A DNA stretch of 64,000 nt, from NCBI GenBank assembly GCA_902618015.1, contig CACMYX010000002.1:275115-339114 (forward strand), in the 5' to 3' direction. The DNA comes from an uncultured Alphaproteobacteria bacterium (lineage in GTDB: Bacteria > Pseudomonadota > Alphaproteobacteria > HIMB59 > GCA-002718135). This document shows positions 17,600 to 27,101 of this stretch, one piece after another. Position numbers and translations under genes: made by a program. Under the pieces are notes generated by a model. That model saw only the letters and a list, made by a program, of their open reading frames with translations, did no database searches and was not told the origin of the DNA. Each line of letters opens with the position of its first letter. Positions within the stretch are counted from its first letter, which is position 1.

Positions 17600-19020
17600 T
17601 CAAAAATTTTCAGTTCTTTTAAAGCTTTTGCAACTCCATCAAGATTTGAAAGTTTCATAGATGCATAATTTGGTGACAACACTATCCCTTCTCCTCCAGC
17701 TTTATAAGTTGCTAAAACCGATCTATATGCAATACCTGGTGTACAGATTGCTTGTTCTTTTGATGATCTTGGTGCATCGATACCAATGCCCATATATACT
17801 TTGGAGCCACCATCAACACCCCTGACTGCATCTGCACATTGAGTATAAATATATGTATCTGGATCTAATCCTCTTTCTATTAGATTGTCTAAGCTAGTTT
17901 CATTAATTCCTAAAATTTTAGAAAAAGATGAAACCAACTCAGAATTAGATAATTCATTTAAGATCGTTTTTCCAAATATATTTATTTCTCTATGAAATAT
18001 TTCACCTGATTGATGCTGATAAGTTATAGGTTTTACCCAATCAGAATAACCTACCTGTTCTTTCCAAGGCCACTGTACTTTTCTAATAAAATTAAAATGA
18101 TTTCTATTCCATACATTTAACCCAAAAGATAAATTAGGTTTTATCCATTTTACTAAACCATAAATTTCTTTGTCTAAATCTTTGTTCCTTTTAAGCCAAA
18201 ATTTTTCCCACTCTAAAATTTCCGGTTTATCAAATAAAATCCTAAAAAATTCAATTAAGTTTCCATCAACAAAGTTTTTTCCATTTAAAGTTTCTTGAAA
18301 GAATTCATATAATTTCAAAAGTGAGGATCTAATTTTTTCAATATTTAAATTATGAGTTTTAGCTTCTATTAAAAAATCTTCAGAAAAGTCTCCAGGCTCA
18401 TTTCCTTGAAATAATTGATCAAGAGGTGAATATCTTTCATTGCACCACATAACACCATCAATATCATAATTTGCAACTTGATCTTCGATCATTGATAAGA
18501 TCCAATTTCTATAATTTTTATTACTTGTGGAAGGTGATTTACCAATTTTTCCAAAAACATCTATTTCCATACATTGAACTAAATTTGGAATATCTACTCC
18601 GGTGGCAGACCCATGACCTGCATAATTGAAGAAGGGTTCCATTAATTCAATAAAAATTTTCATTCCTCTTTCCCTTGCTTTAGGAATAACCATTTTTAAA
18701 ATATCTTTATTTTTCATTTCTTTGTCTTGGGCTTTAAAATTTTTTATGAAAGTTTTATTATAAAATTTAGGATCTGGATCAAAATATGCACCACCTTTCA
18801 TTGAAAATGGCTCAGGAATTCCATGATCTGGCCAACCATCTATTTCCCAAGACACTGATCTTCCCGATTTTAATCCTAGCCATGAAACAGTCCCAATTAG
18901 TAGAACATTTACACCAACACGTTTTTGTAATGTATCTAATACATTATCAATTCCTTCATCAATAAATGAAATCGGACTTATTTGAATTCCAACAAATTTA
19001 TCTTTTCCATTTTTGATCAT
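17596..19020 (-). CDS. Unrecognised protein, possibly TIM-barrel glycosidase-like
   Basis: I do not recognise a named family for this 474-residue soluble protein; no signal peptide is visible. The order of features resembles a TIM barrel of the glycoside-hydrolase type: an early GIQISPISF strand, a central segment with GMKIFIELMEP, then YDIDGVMWCNERYSPLDQ with an acidic residue at the end of a strand, SFGLNVWNRNHFNF, and a late GIGIDAP and YKAGGEGIVLS. It overlaps both neighbours (4 bases with each gene), so it is firmly part of the operon. It could be a hydrolase for a glycosylated or polyol-linked substrate, but this is a guess from fold-like spacing only. Confidence 0.6.
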   Translation of the reverse strand: MIKNGKDKFVGIQISPISFIDEGIDNVLDTLQKRVGVNVLLIGTVSWLGLKSGRSVSWEIDGWPDHGIPEPFSMKGGAYFDPDPKFYNKTFIKNFKAQDKEMKNKDILKMVIPKARERGMKIFIELMEPFFNYAGHGSATGVDIPNLVQCMEIDVFGKIGKSPSTSNKNYRNWILSMIEDQVANYDIDGVMWCNERYSPLDQLFQGNEPGDFSEDFLIEAKTHNLNIEKIRSSLLKLYEFFQETLNGKNFVDGNLIEFFRILFDKPEILEWEKFWLKRNKDLDKEIYGLVKWIKPNLSFGLNVWNRNHFNFIRKVQWPWKEQVGYSDWVKPITYQHQSGEIFHREINIFGKTILNELSNSELVSSFSKILGINETSLDNLIERGLDPDTYIYTQCADAVRGVDGGSKVYMGIGIDAPRSSKEQAICTPGIAYRSVLATYKAGGEGIVLSPNYASMKLSNLDGVAKALKELKIFE

Positions 19021-20174
19021 TTTAAAAAATTATTTATCCTTGTCATCGACTCTTCTATTTTTTCAATAGGTTGTAAATAAGATAAGCGTAAATACTTATC
19101 ATCTTCATCACCGAACAAAATACCAGGAAACATAAGAACACCAGTATTAACAAGTAATTCTCTACAAAATTTTGAAGCAGTCATATTTGAATTTGATACA
19201 TTTGTATAAATATAAAAAGCACCTCCTGGATCACCATAAGTAAAACCAATATCACTTAAGGCTTTCATGCTAAACTTTCTTCTTTCATCATATTCATTTT
19301 TCATTTTATTAATCTCTTCTTGAGGCCCATCTAAAGCAGCTAAAGCTCCATATTGAGAAAATGTACATGAATTTATTGATAAGGCATGTCTTATTTCTGT
19401 CATTTTATTTATAATATCTTTCGGACCTGCAATATATCCAACTCTCCAACCAGTCATAGCATAAGTTTTAGAAAAACCATTTAGTGTTAATGTTCTTTCC
19501 TTCATTTTTTCAAGTGAACCAATTGATAGATGTTCATGCGAATCATAAATTAAGTCAGCATAAATCTCATCTGATATTACAATTAAATTATTATCTATTG
19601 CTATCTGAGCAATTTTTTTAATATTATTTGGAGGTGTTACAGCACCTGTAGGATTATTTGGTGAAACAAGAACAAGCAACTTAGTTTTTTTAGTAATTTT
19701 TTGTTCAATTAATTCTGGCATTAATGCAAAATTATCTTTTTCGTATGTGTGAACAGGTACAGGTTTAGCATTACACATCCTTACTGTTAAATCATATGTA
19801 GTAAATCTTGGTGAAGTAATTAAGACTTCATCATCTGCTTTTAATAATGAAATCATTGCGAGAGCAATACTTTCTTGAACACCAGCTGTGATAATTATTT
19901 CATCTTCAGAATAATCTAAATTATATTTTAGCTCAAAATTTTTAGATATAGATTTTCTCAATTCTGGCAGTCCAGTTGGAGGTGTGTAATGATGTTTGTT
20001 TTCATCAAGGGCTTTTTTTGCAGCCTCAACTATATGTCGTGGTGTGTGAAAATCTGGATCTCCTCTTCCTAAAGCTATTACATTATCCATACCTGAAGCT
20101 ATTTTTAAAAGATCTGATCTTAATGTCTCATCGTCTAGTGATATTTCTTTAGATTTATTAAAAACTATGCTCAC
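19017..20174 (-). CDS. Class I PLP-dependent aminotransferase
   Basis: A 385-residue fold-type I aminotransferase with GRGDPDFHTP near the N-terminus, SPNNPTGAV, SDEIY with Asp202 for the cofactor, and GFSKTYAMTGWRVGY with Lys236 as the Schiff-base Lys. It is related to aspartate and aromatic aminotransferases, but an exact substrate cannot be given. The enzyme at 27094-28257 is a paralogue with the same motif positions (Asp202, Lys236), so each arm of the island has its own copy. It shares its first base with the end of the upstream amidohydrolase gene and overlaps the next gene by 4 bases. Confidence 0.88.
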   Translation of the reverse strand: MSIVFNKSKEISLDDETLRSDLLKIASGMDNVIALGRGDPDFHTPRHIVEAAKKALDENKHHYTPPTGLPELRKSISKNFELKYNLDYSEDEIIITAGVQESIALAMISLLKADDEVLITSPRFTTYDLTVRMCNAKPVPVHTYEKDNFALMPELIEQKITKKTKLLVLVSPNNPTGAVTPPNNIKKIAQIAIDNNLIVISDEIYADLIYDSHEHLSIGSLEKMKERTLTLNGFSKTYAMTGWRVGYIAGPKDIINKMTEIRHALSINSCTFSQYGALAALDGPQEEINKMKNEYDERRKFSMKALSDIGFTYGDPGGAFYIYTNVSNSNMTASKFCRELLVNTGVLMFPGILFGDEDDKYLRLSYLQPIEKIEESMTRINNFLK

Positions 20175-21409
20175 TATATTAATCTACTTCCATGAATATA
20201 AACTTGTTTTACATTAGATAAGTCATCTATATTTTCATCAGGTTTGCCTTGTACAATAATAAGATCTGCATCTTTACCAATTTCAATTGATCCTAATTTG
20301 TCTTCAATTTTATTTACTTTTGCTGCTCTATAAGTAGCAGATTGAATAGCATCTAAATTATCTTTAACTACACCAAGATCAATCATAAACTTCATTTCAG
20401 GAACTATAGCATCATGTGGTACAACTGGTGAACCTGCATCTGTTCCAAAAATTATGTCAATGCCTGCTTTACTTGCTTTAACAAGTGAATCAAATCTCGA
20501 TTTATCTTTAACAATTTTTTGTCGTTCTTTTATTTTCCATTCAGGAATATTATACTGTCTTGCAATTTCTTCCTTACTTTGCATTACTACTGGTGAAAAA
20601 GTTGTACATATTGGAATATTTTTTTTTGCAACTTTTTCAATTGTTGCATCTGTCATAGGCCCCCCATGTTCAATACAATCTATTCCAAAATCAGTAACTC
20701 TATTAATTGCTGCATCAAAAGTAGCATGTGCGGTAATATATAATCCATTTCGATGAGTCTCATCGATAACTGCCTCTAATTCTTCATCAGTAAATTCAAG
20801 AGTATCATGGCACGCCATAATTTTAATTAGATCTGCACCACTTCCAACTTGTTCTCGTACTGCTCTTCGCATTTCATCAGCTCCAGAAGCTTCACGACAA
20901 CACCAATATGTATGTCCTGCAGTTTGTACTATAGCTTCTCCACATATTTTTAATCTTGGACCTGGATATATACCTTGTTCTATTGCTTGCTTAGCAAAAA
21001 TATTAGACTTGTTCATTCCTAAATCTCTTACAAGAGTTACACCTGCCCTCAATGATTTCAACATATTCGCACAAGATTTATAAGCTGAAATTTCAGATGG
21101 ATCATCAAGTGACTGCTGAGCTAAATCATGTGTTCCATCCCAAGCAAGATGGGCATGCGAATTCATTAGTCCAGGTAAAATTGTATGATCCTTAAGTTCT
21201 AAAACTTTTTTGGAATTTGCACTACTGTCTAAATCAGATTGAGAACCTGCTTTTATTATTTTACCATTATCTATTTCGACAAATCCATTTTCGATTACTT
21301 TAAGAGATTTTGTTTCAATTACCCTGCATTTAAATAATATGTTCTCTTTTTGTAAATCAAAAAGTGGTTTAATTATTTTTCTAAATTTCCAAGGTGCTGC
21401 TTCTGGCAT
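20174..21409 (-). CDS. Metal-dependent amidohydrolase, prolidase/imidazolonepropionase-like
   Basis: A 411-residue amidohydrolase with NSHAHLAWDG (His85, His87), DLIKIM (candidate carboxylated Lys), ITAHATF, IEHGG and FGTDAGSP. It is a paralogue of the enzyme at 8365-9603. The group includes Xaa-Pro and Xaa-Arg dipeptidases and imidazolonepropionase. Lying between an aminotransferase and a creatinase-like M24 gene in an operon with peptide-type ATPases, it probably cleaves an imported dipeptide-like or N-substituted amino acid compound. It shares one base with the aminotransferase gene that follows. Confidence 0.8.
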   Translation of the reverse strand: MPEAAPWKFRKIIKPLFDLQKENILFKCRVIETKSLKVIENGFVEIDNGKIIKAGSQSDLDSSANSKKVLELKDHTILPGLMNSHAHLAWDGTHDLAQQSLDDPSEISAYKSCANMLKSLRAGVTLVRDLGMNKSNIFAKQAIEQGIYPGPRLKICGEAIVQTAGHTYWCCREASGADEMRRAVREQVGSGADLIKIMACHDTLEFTDEELEAVIDETHRNGLYITAHATFDAAINRVTDFGIDCIEHGGPMTDATIEKVAKKNIPICTTFSPVVMQSKEEIARQYNIPEWKIKERQKIVKDKSRFDSLVKASKAGIDIIFGTDAGSPVVPHDAIVPEMKFMIDLGVVKDNLDAIQSATYRAAKVNKIEDKLGSIEIGKDADLIIVQGKPDENIDDLSNVKQVYIHGSRLI

Positions 21410-21421
21410 AAATTTTATCCT

Positions 21422-22591
21422 TTAGTTTAAGTTTATAATTCTATAATCAATACTTTTATCTAAAAAGCTTGATATTTGTTTTCCATTATTTACGTCCACA
21501 ATCATTGAGCTAATAGTTCTATATCCATCAATATTAGGTCTATAAATACCTGGCTCATTTGAAAAAATCATATTTTTTTTTAATATGGTTTTATCTCCAG
21601 GTGATAACCAAGGAGCTTCATGTCCTTCAAATCCCATACCATGTCCTATACGATGTCTCACAAATTCGAAATAACCACTTTGCTTGTATATTGCTGTTGC
21701 AATTTCATTAATATTTTCACATTCAGTTCCTTCTTTAAGGTTTTTAATTACCTCATCATTAACTTCTTTCATTGTTTTCATAATATCCATTTGATCATGA
21801 CTTGGCTCACCAAGAATAAAAGTTACTCCAGATTCAGCGTATAAACCACCAACACAAGCTCCAACACCACAAATTAATGTTTCATTTCTTTTTGGTACTC
21901 TGCTTAATGATTTGCCATGAGGAAACGCTCCTCTCGGTCCTGAATGAATAGTGGCTACTACATTGCATGGTGTTTCATCAAAATCAGCCGGTAAGTTTTT
22001 TAACATTTCTTTTTTTGCTTCTTCAGTACAAATTTTCACTAATTCTCTTTCATTTGTTTCACTATTGATCAATTCCTTCCCATTTTCTTTTAAATATTCA
22101 AGGGTTAAATCAGCATACTTTGCTGCTTCAGTAATTATATCGATCTCTTCTTTTAGTTTTTGATATCTGAAATAATTTATATTGACTTTATAATCTAGTA
22201 TTTCAAATCTGTTTTTGATTAATTCTATAATATCTATTTTATTTATGTCTGTACCAATTTTTTTTTCATTAATATTTTGAGCCATAAATGAATAAGGATT
22301 TATCTTTCCTGGATATTCTTCATAGATTAATATTTCATCTATAATTGTGTTTTCTGAATTTTCTTTTTCTAATAGAGGAATAAATAATTTACTTTTATTT
22401 TCTTTACTTAAAAAAAAACCTGATGGTCTTTCGTTAGTTACATAAAAGAAACCTGTAAAATAAAAAATATTTGCAGGGTTAGTAATAAGAAATCCATCTA
22501 GATCTTTTTCTTCTATTAGTCTAAGCAACATTTTTCTTGTCTGATTATAAAAATTATTACTTAATGGTTTTATTTTTTTAAATTCATTCAT
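21422..22591 (-). CDS. M24 (pita-bread) family protein, creatinase-like, with altered metal site
   Basis: A creatinase N-domain followed by the pita-bread domain. Numbered from an upstream ATG at 22615, the GHGMGFEGHE motif (His325, His332) and the NEPG Glu354 are kept. The first Asp ligand is replaced (LICGVG), the second is not found in YAESGVTF, and the final Glu is replaced (YRTISSM). The M24 protein at 37381-38532 keeps all five ligands. Creatinase itself has this fold without metals, so C-N cleavage of a creatine- or ureide-like compound is possible. I prefer the ATG at 22591 (MNEFKK), just past the upstream stop; the ATG at 22615 would overlap that gene by 20 bases. No ribosome-binding site decides. 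Confidence 0.75.
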   Translation of the reverse strand: MNEFKKIKPLSNNFYNQTRKMLLRLIEEKDLDGFLITNPANIFYFTGFFYVTNERPSGFFLSKENKSKLFIPLLEKENSENTIIDEILIYEEYPGKINPYSFMAQNINEKKIGTDINKIDIIELIKNRFEILDYKVNINYFRYQKLKEEIDIITEAAKYADLTLEYLKENGKELINSETNERELVKICTEEAKKEMLKNLPADFDETPCNVVATIHSGPRGAFPHGKSLSRVPKRNETLICGVGACVGGLYAESGVTFILGEPSHDQMDIMKTMKEVNDEVIKNLKEGTECENINEIATAIYKQSGYFEFVRHRIGHGMGFEGHEAPWLSPGDKTILKKNMIFSNEPGIYRPNIDGYRTISSMIVDVNNGKQISSFLDKSIDYRIINLN

Positions 22592-22595
22592 TTTA

Positions 22596-23651
22596 TTAAA
22601 TTTTAAGTTTATCAATATTTAAATCTTTTGCTAAAATGTTAAAAGAATCTATTACTTCACTATCAATTAGTATTCCTTTTTCTAATTTTTCTTTAACTCT
22701 TTTATTCTCAAGATCGCCAGGAACTAAAATTTCATCAAAACCAGGTCTAAGTGGCAATTTTTTAAGCGTATCAACAAAATCATTTATGCGTGAATAGAAA
22801 TCAGAAATTTCCATAAACCACTCTATATTTATCGCTGTTAATGAATGGGAAACATCTAGTTTTTTTGGATCGGAGTAAGGTATTAATCCATATCCGCCAC
22901 CGCTTATAACTCCTGTTAAGATATCAGTCATAAACGATAAACCATAACCTTTATATTTTCCAATACCTAATAAAAAACCATCCATAGCATCAGAAGGATT
23001 GGTTGTTTCTTCACCTTCTTTAGTTAGAGCCCAATCGTTTGGCATTGGTATTTGCTCTCTTTCATGCCATCTCATCATTCCTTTGCCAGCTGTTGTTAAT
23101 GCTATATCTAAAATTAAAGGATAACCTCTATTAGTAGGACAAGAAATACCCCATGGATTTGTTCCAACGCCTCCACTTCTAGATCCCCATGGAGCCATTT
23201 CGGGTCCTGCATTTGTATACGCAATTCCAATACAATTTTTTTTTGTTGCTCTTACTGCATGAACTGAACTAGAACCAAAGTGAGTTGAATTTTTTATAAT
23301 TACTTGACCTATGCCTTCATTCTTTGCTTTTGTAATCGCAATATCCATACATTTAGATGCTTGTACTGTTCCAATTCCATTTTTTGCATCTACCAAAGCT
23401 AAGGAAGAACTTTCTTTTACAATATCTAAATCAATATTTATGTTTACTTCTTTATTTTTAATTCTTTTGTAATATGTTGTTATTCTTTGAACTCCTTGAC
23501 CTTGACCGCTATGAAATCTCAGTTCTGAAAACATCAAAGCGTCAGTAAAAATTTTTGCATCTTCATTTCTTAATCCCATTGCTAAAAAAGAATTAAGTAC
23601 AAAATTTTCTAAATTTTTAAAGTTGACCAATGTCATATCTATATTTTGCAT
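22596..23651 (-). CDS. Ldh2-family NAD(P)-dependent dehydrogenase (malate/L-lactate/ureidoglycolate type)
   Basis: A 351-residue member of the Ldh2/MDG2 family, which has its own NAD-binding fold instead of a Rossmann fold. Marks are HSGQGQGVQR near residue 50, STHFGSSSVHAV, NAGPEMAPWG, GTNPW and KGYGLSFMTDIL. Family activities include malate, L-lactate, sulfolactate, 2,3-diketogulonate and ureidoglycolate dehydrogenase (AllD). With ureide-type hydrolases nearby an AllD-like role is attractive, but sequence motifs do not fix the substrate. It lies 4 bases after the second DUF4438 gene, so it is co-transcribed. Confidence 0.82.
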   Translation of the reverse strand: MQNIDMTLVNFKNLENFVLNSFLAMGLRNEDAKIFTDALMFSELRFHSGQGQGVQRITTYYKRIKNKEVNINIDLDIVKESSSLALVDAKNGIGTVQASKCMDIAITKAKNEGIGQVIIKNSTHFGSSSVHAVRATKKNCIGIAYTNAGPEMAPWGSRSGGVGTNPWGISCPTNRGYPLILDIALTTAGKGMMRWHEREQIPMPNDWALTKEGEETTNPSDAMDGFLLGIGKYKGYGLSFMTDILTGVISGGGYGLIPYSDPKKLDVSHSLTAINIEWFMEISDFYSRINDFVDTLKKLPLRPGFDEILVPGDLENKRVKEKLEKGILIDSEVIDSFNILAKDLNIDKLKI

Positions 23652-23655
23652 AAAA

Positions 23656-24534
23656 TTATTTTTTAAATTTTAAATAATTTACAATATTTGCGTTACTGTT
23701 TAATTTTGGAATTCCATCATTTGTTTTTGATGACATTAATATAGTAAGACCCGGTCCATAACCGGCTCTTGGACCATTAGTTTGACCTACAATACCTATT
23801 GACCAAGCTTTTCTTAAGAAACCATGTTGATAACTGCTATCATAATTTTCTACGTATACAAAGTCACCCAAACGCAAATTATTAAGTTTATACTTTTTCA
23901 TTTCATTTAGATCTGTTGTTTGAATGTGTAAAGAACCTGATTCACTTGTTAATCCTGAACCAGCTCCAACTAAGTGCTCTGGTATAATGTGTGTAACTGG
24001 TATGTTTAATTTTTTATTTTTAATCTTGATATTCATTTTATTAAAAATTTGAGGTGATAAACTTTTGCAGAAAATATTTTCAAAATTTTTTATTTTTAAA
24101 CCTACGCCCAATGACTTTATTAAAATTTTATCATTAATTGAAATCCTCTCCCTTACTTTCTTTTCGAAATGTATAATTATTTGTTCAGAGAATCTACCAG
24201 ACTTGCCAGATACAAATCCAACTGAATTTTTAGCTTCACCATTCATTATAATTGCTTCATTACCAACACATGATAAAATATTTAAACCTCTGTTACCTCC
24301 TTCACTAGGATATTTAATAGAAACACCTGGATGAATACAATCAGCTTCCCAACCAAATGCAGAATCGCCAACAGATACATTATGAACTATGGATCCCCAT
24401 GTAGGTAAAAGAAAAGGAATACCGTCAGAGTCTAAGCGGTACGGTTCAGCAGGCAACCCTTGGAAATTTGGTTGACACACAGATCCCATTACACTGACAT
24501 TAACTAATAAATTTTCGTTAGTTTCTATCTTCAT
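23656..24534 (-). CDS. DUF4438 family protein, second tandem copy
   Basis: 292 residues with no signal peptide. It matches the DUF4438 pattern as I know it: GSVCQPNF near the start, a GDSAFGWEADCIHPGVSI block, a GEAKNSVGFVSGK segment and a GYGPGLTILMS C-terminal block. The family has crystal structures from thermophiles but no function known to me. It is a paralogue of the upstream neighbour (shared GDxAFGWxxDxxxPGVS and GxGPG-T-M blocks), joined to it by an ATGA overlap. Conserved His, Glu and Asp residues in the central block could form an active site, which is inference. Confidence 0.72.
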   Translation of the reverse strand: MKIETNENLLVNVSVMGSVCQPNFQGLPAEPYRLDSDGIPFLLPTWGSIVHNVSVGDSAFGWEADCIHPGVSIKYPSEGGNRGLNILSCVGNEAIIMNGEAKNSVGFVSGKSGRFSEQIIIHFEKKVRERISINDKILIKSLGVGLKIKNFENIFCKSLSPQIFNKMNIKIKNKKLNIPVTHIIPEHLVGAGSGLTSESGSLHIQTTDLNEMKKYKLNNLRLGDFVYVENYDSSYQHGFLRKAWSIGIVGQTNGPRAGYGPGLTILMSSKTNDGIPKLNSNANIVNYLKFKK

Positions 24535-25394
24535 ATTTTTATTTTTAATAAATTTTTAATGTTTGCCTTTTTATTAATTTTCCAACTTAAATCTTTTTTT
24601 TTGCCTGTCATTATAGTCATAATTCCAGGACCGTGACCTGACATTACAGAATCTCCATGAATGCAAATTGCTATACTAACATAATCTTTTTTATATGATC
24701 TGCCCCACCTGTGATCTGCATGATTTATAGCGATTAAATCACCAAGTTTCATTTGGTCAATTTTTAATTTTTTCATTAAGGCTCGATCACCAGACATCAG
24801 ATCTTGATCTACGTATTCAGAATTCAACTCTGCTCCAGATCCCATAATACGTATTGGTAATTCGATTGCGACATCGACTATTAATGTTTTTTTAACAATT
24901 TTTAAAAATAAAGATTTTAAAAGTTTTGGGTCAATTTTTTTAATTTCAATATTTGGAAAATCTAATAATTTTAATCCTCTACCATGAGTTATGATATCAA
25001 TTTGATCACCTATGCAAATCTTATCAAGAATTTTATTTTCGAAATGGATTAAATTTCTTGCATGTTCCCCAGTCACTATGCCAATTGCACCTTTAGCTTC
25101 ACCCGATCTAACTATAGCCTTATTTCCAGTGCATACCAAATAATGCAAAGCAAAATGCTCATTAGGATTTTCAGAGTCTATTGAAACACCTGGTTCAACG
25201 TGGTCTCCAGCCCAACCAAATGCATTATCTCCTACTTTAATATTATTTACTACACCAAACATTCCTGGATAAATCACAGCCTGTCCATCATTATTTGGAA
25301 TATATCCAGGATTTTTAAAAGAGGGTTGCGTTGCAAAACCCCCAATTGACATTTTTATTAAATTTTTCTCATTAGTTTTTAAATTTGAAATCAC
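24531..25394 (-). CDS. DUF4438 family protein, first tandem copy
   Basis: 287 residues and the first gene of the long - strand operon. It shows GDNAFGWAGDHVEPGVSI, RSGEAKGAIGIVTGEHA, AINHADHRWGRS and GHGPGIMTIMTG. The start is GTG at 25394-25392; an ATG one frame over (25396) would run straight into a stop. No ribosome-binding site is seen. The two DUF4438 proteins differ enough that they may form a heteromeric enzyme rather than redundant copies. Being first in the operon suggests a central role in the pathway. Function unknown. Confidence 0.72.
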   Translation of the reverse strand: MISNLKTNEKNLIKMSIGGFATQPSFKNPGYIPNNDGQAVIYPGMFGVVNNIKVGDNAFGWAGDHVEPGVSIDSENPNEHFALHYLVCTGNKAIVRSGEAKGAIGIVTGEHARNLIHFENKILDKICIGDQIDIITHGRGLKLLDFPNIEIKKIDPKLLKSLFLKIVKKTLIVDVAIELPIRIMGSGAELNSEYVDQDLMSGDRALMKKLKIDQMKLGDLIAINHADHRWGRSYKKDYVSIAICIHGDSVMSGHGPGIMTIMTGKKKDLSWKINKKANIKNLLKIKI

Positions 25395-25559
25395 ATTGAG
25401 AGAAATATCTTGTTTAATTTAAATAAAGAATAACAAAATTGTCATTACAGTGTTGATAAAATGTAATCTAAAAAATACTCGTATATTGCAAAATAATCAC
25501 CACCAAAATGATAAATTATCTATTTCTTAAATTATAAAAACAATTTAGATACGATTTTT
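25395..25559. promoter_or_regulatory. Divergent intergenic region between the two arms of the island
   Basis: These 165 bases separate the - strand DUF4438 operon from the + strand M32 operon and must carry promoters for both. On the + strand TTGCAA (25486-25491) followed 18 bases later by GATAAA is a weak candidate. No clear palindromic operator or riboswitch-like structure was found by eye. Confidence 0.35.
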
Positions 25560-27101
25560 ATGGGAACTTCATTTGAAAATTTAAATAATGAAATTAAAAA
25601 ATTTAATGATGTCTTAAACACCATGAATATTTTGATTTGGGATTCTAGAACTAAAATGCCAAAAAAGGGGGCATCTGGAAGAGGTTCACAGATAGGAAGT
25701 CTTACATCTTTAGCTAGAGAAATATTACTATCTTCAAAAATGAGAAAATTATTTGATGAATCTGATAATGAAACTCATAATTTAAATGATGATACTTTTG
25801 AAAGAAAAACACTTAAACATTTAGGTGAGGCTATTGAGTATCATGATAAAATACCAGAAAAAATTCAAGTTAGAAAAGCTGAAATTGAACCTTTAGCCCA
25901 TAATGCTTGGGCTGAAGCAAGAGAAAAAAAAGATTTTAGCATTTTTAAACCACTCTTACAGGAGCAAGTTGATATAGCAATTGAGCAAGCTCACTGTATC
26001 GGTTTTAAAGAGCATCCATACGATGCATTGATGCAAAGATTTGAACCAGGTGAGTCTGTAAAATCACTTAAAAAATTATTTGATGTATTAAAGTCAGGCC
26101 TTGGAGAAATACTTAAAGAAACCTCAAAAGTAGAAAAACCAAATAAAAGTTTTTTATATAAAAATTATCCTGTAGAAAAACAAATTGAGTTCTCTACAAA
26201 AATTGCAAGTAAGTTTGGATATGATTTTGACAGGGGAAGATTAGATAGCACTGTTCATCCTTTCGAAATTTCTTTTACTAGAGACGATGTAAGAATTACC
26301 ACAAGATATTATGAAGATTTTATAAATCCATCTTTATTTGGTACTTTACATGAAGCAGGTCACGGAATTTATGAACAAAATATTAATGAAAAATACACTC
26401 GCTCAGCAATGACAACAGATTTTTTAAGCTTTTATGCTGTTGGTGGAGTTAGTTTTGGAGCTCACGAGTCTCAGTCAAGATTATATGAAAATCATATTGG
26501 TAGAAGTAAAATTTTTTGGGAAAACCACTTTGGTGATTTAAAAGATTGCTTTCCGGAAGCATTAAAAAATGTTTCTGCTGAAGACTTTTTTAGAGCAGTA
26601 AATGTAGTTGAACCAAGTCTTATAAGAGTAGAGTCTGATGAATCTACGTACGATTTTCATATCATGTTAAGAGTTGATATAGAAAGTATGCTAATTGATA
26701 AAAGTTTAAAAGTAGCAGATTTACCAACTGTTTGGAATGAACAAATAAAACAATATTTAGATCTCGAAGTACCTGATGACAGTCAAGGTGTCTTACAAGA
26801 TATTCATTGGTCAGGTGGTCAATTTGGAACTTTTTGTAATTATACAATTGGAAATGTAATGGCTGCTCAGCTAATGGAAACAATGAAAAAAACAAACCCA
26901 GAAATACAAAATGATATTAATCAAGCTAATTATGAGCCACTACTCAATTGGTTAACATCAAACATTCATACTCATGGAAGACGATACACAAGAAACGAAT
27001 TATTAGAAAGGTCTACTGGAGAAACTCTAAATCCTTTACCTTATATAAATTATCTTAAAGGCAAGGCCAGCCAAGTTTATGGAGTAAAATTTAATGATTA
27101 A
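25560..27101 (+). CDS. M32 family metallocarboxypeptidase (Taq type)
   Basis: 513 residues, the normal length for M32 carboxypeptidases. HEAGH at 264-268 is the zinc HExxH motif and HESQSR at 302-307 supplies the third ligand region. WDSRTKMP near the N-terminus and the R-Y-T-R-N-E segment near the C-terminus are also typical. The enzyme removes C-terminal residues from peptides, in the cytoplasm since no signal peptide is present. It leads the + strand arm and overlaps the next aminotransferase gene by 8 bases. It would fit downstream of the peptide-type importer. Confidence 0.93.
   Translation: MGTSFENLNNEIKKFNDVLNTMNILIWDSRTKMPKKGASGRGSQIGSLTSLAREILLSSKMRKLFDESDNETHNLNDDTFERKTLKHLGEAIEYHDKIPEKIQVRKAEIEPLAHNAWAEAREKKDFSIFKPLLQEQVDIAIEQAHCIGFKEHPYDALMQRFEPGESVKSLKKLFDVLKSGLGEILKETSKVEKPNKSFLYKNYPVEKQIEFSTKIASKFGYDFDRGRLDSTVHPFEISFTRDDVRITTRYYEDFINPSLFGTLHEAGHGIYEQNINEKYTRSAMTTDFLSFYAVGGVSFGAHESQSRLYENHIGRSKIFWENHFGDLKDCFPEALKNVSAEDFFRAVNVVEPSLIRVESDESTYDFHIMLRVDIESMLIDKSLKVADLPTVWNEQIKQYLDLEVPDDSQGVLQDIHWSGGQFGTFCNYTIGNVMAAQLMETMKKTNPEIQNDINQANYEPLLNWLTSNIHTHGRRYTRNELLERSTGETLNPLPYINYLKGKASQVYGVKFND

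Noticed and set aside
20454..20756. 100-codon open frame on the + strand
   Set aside because: Antisense to the prolidase-like amidohydrolase, whose metal motifs and paralogue prove the - strand is coding.
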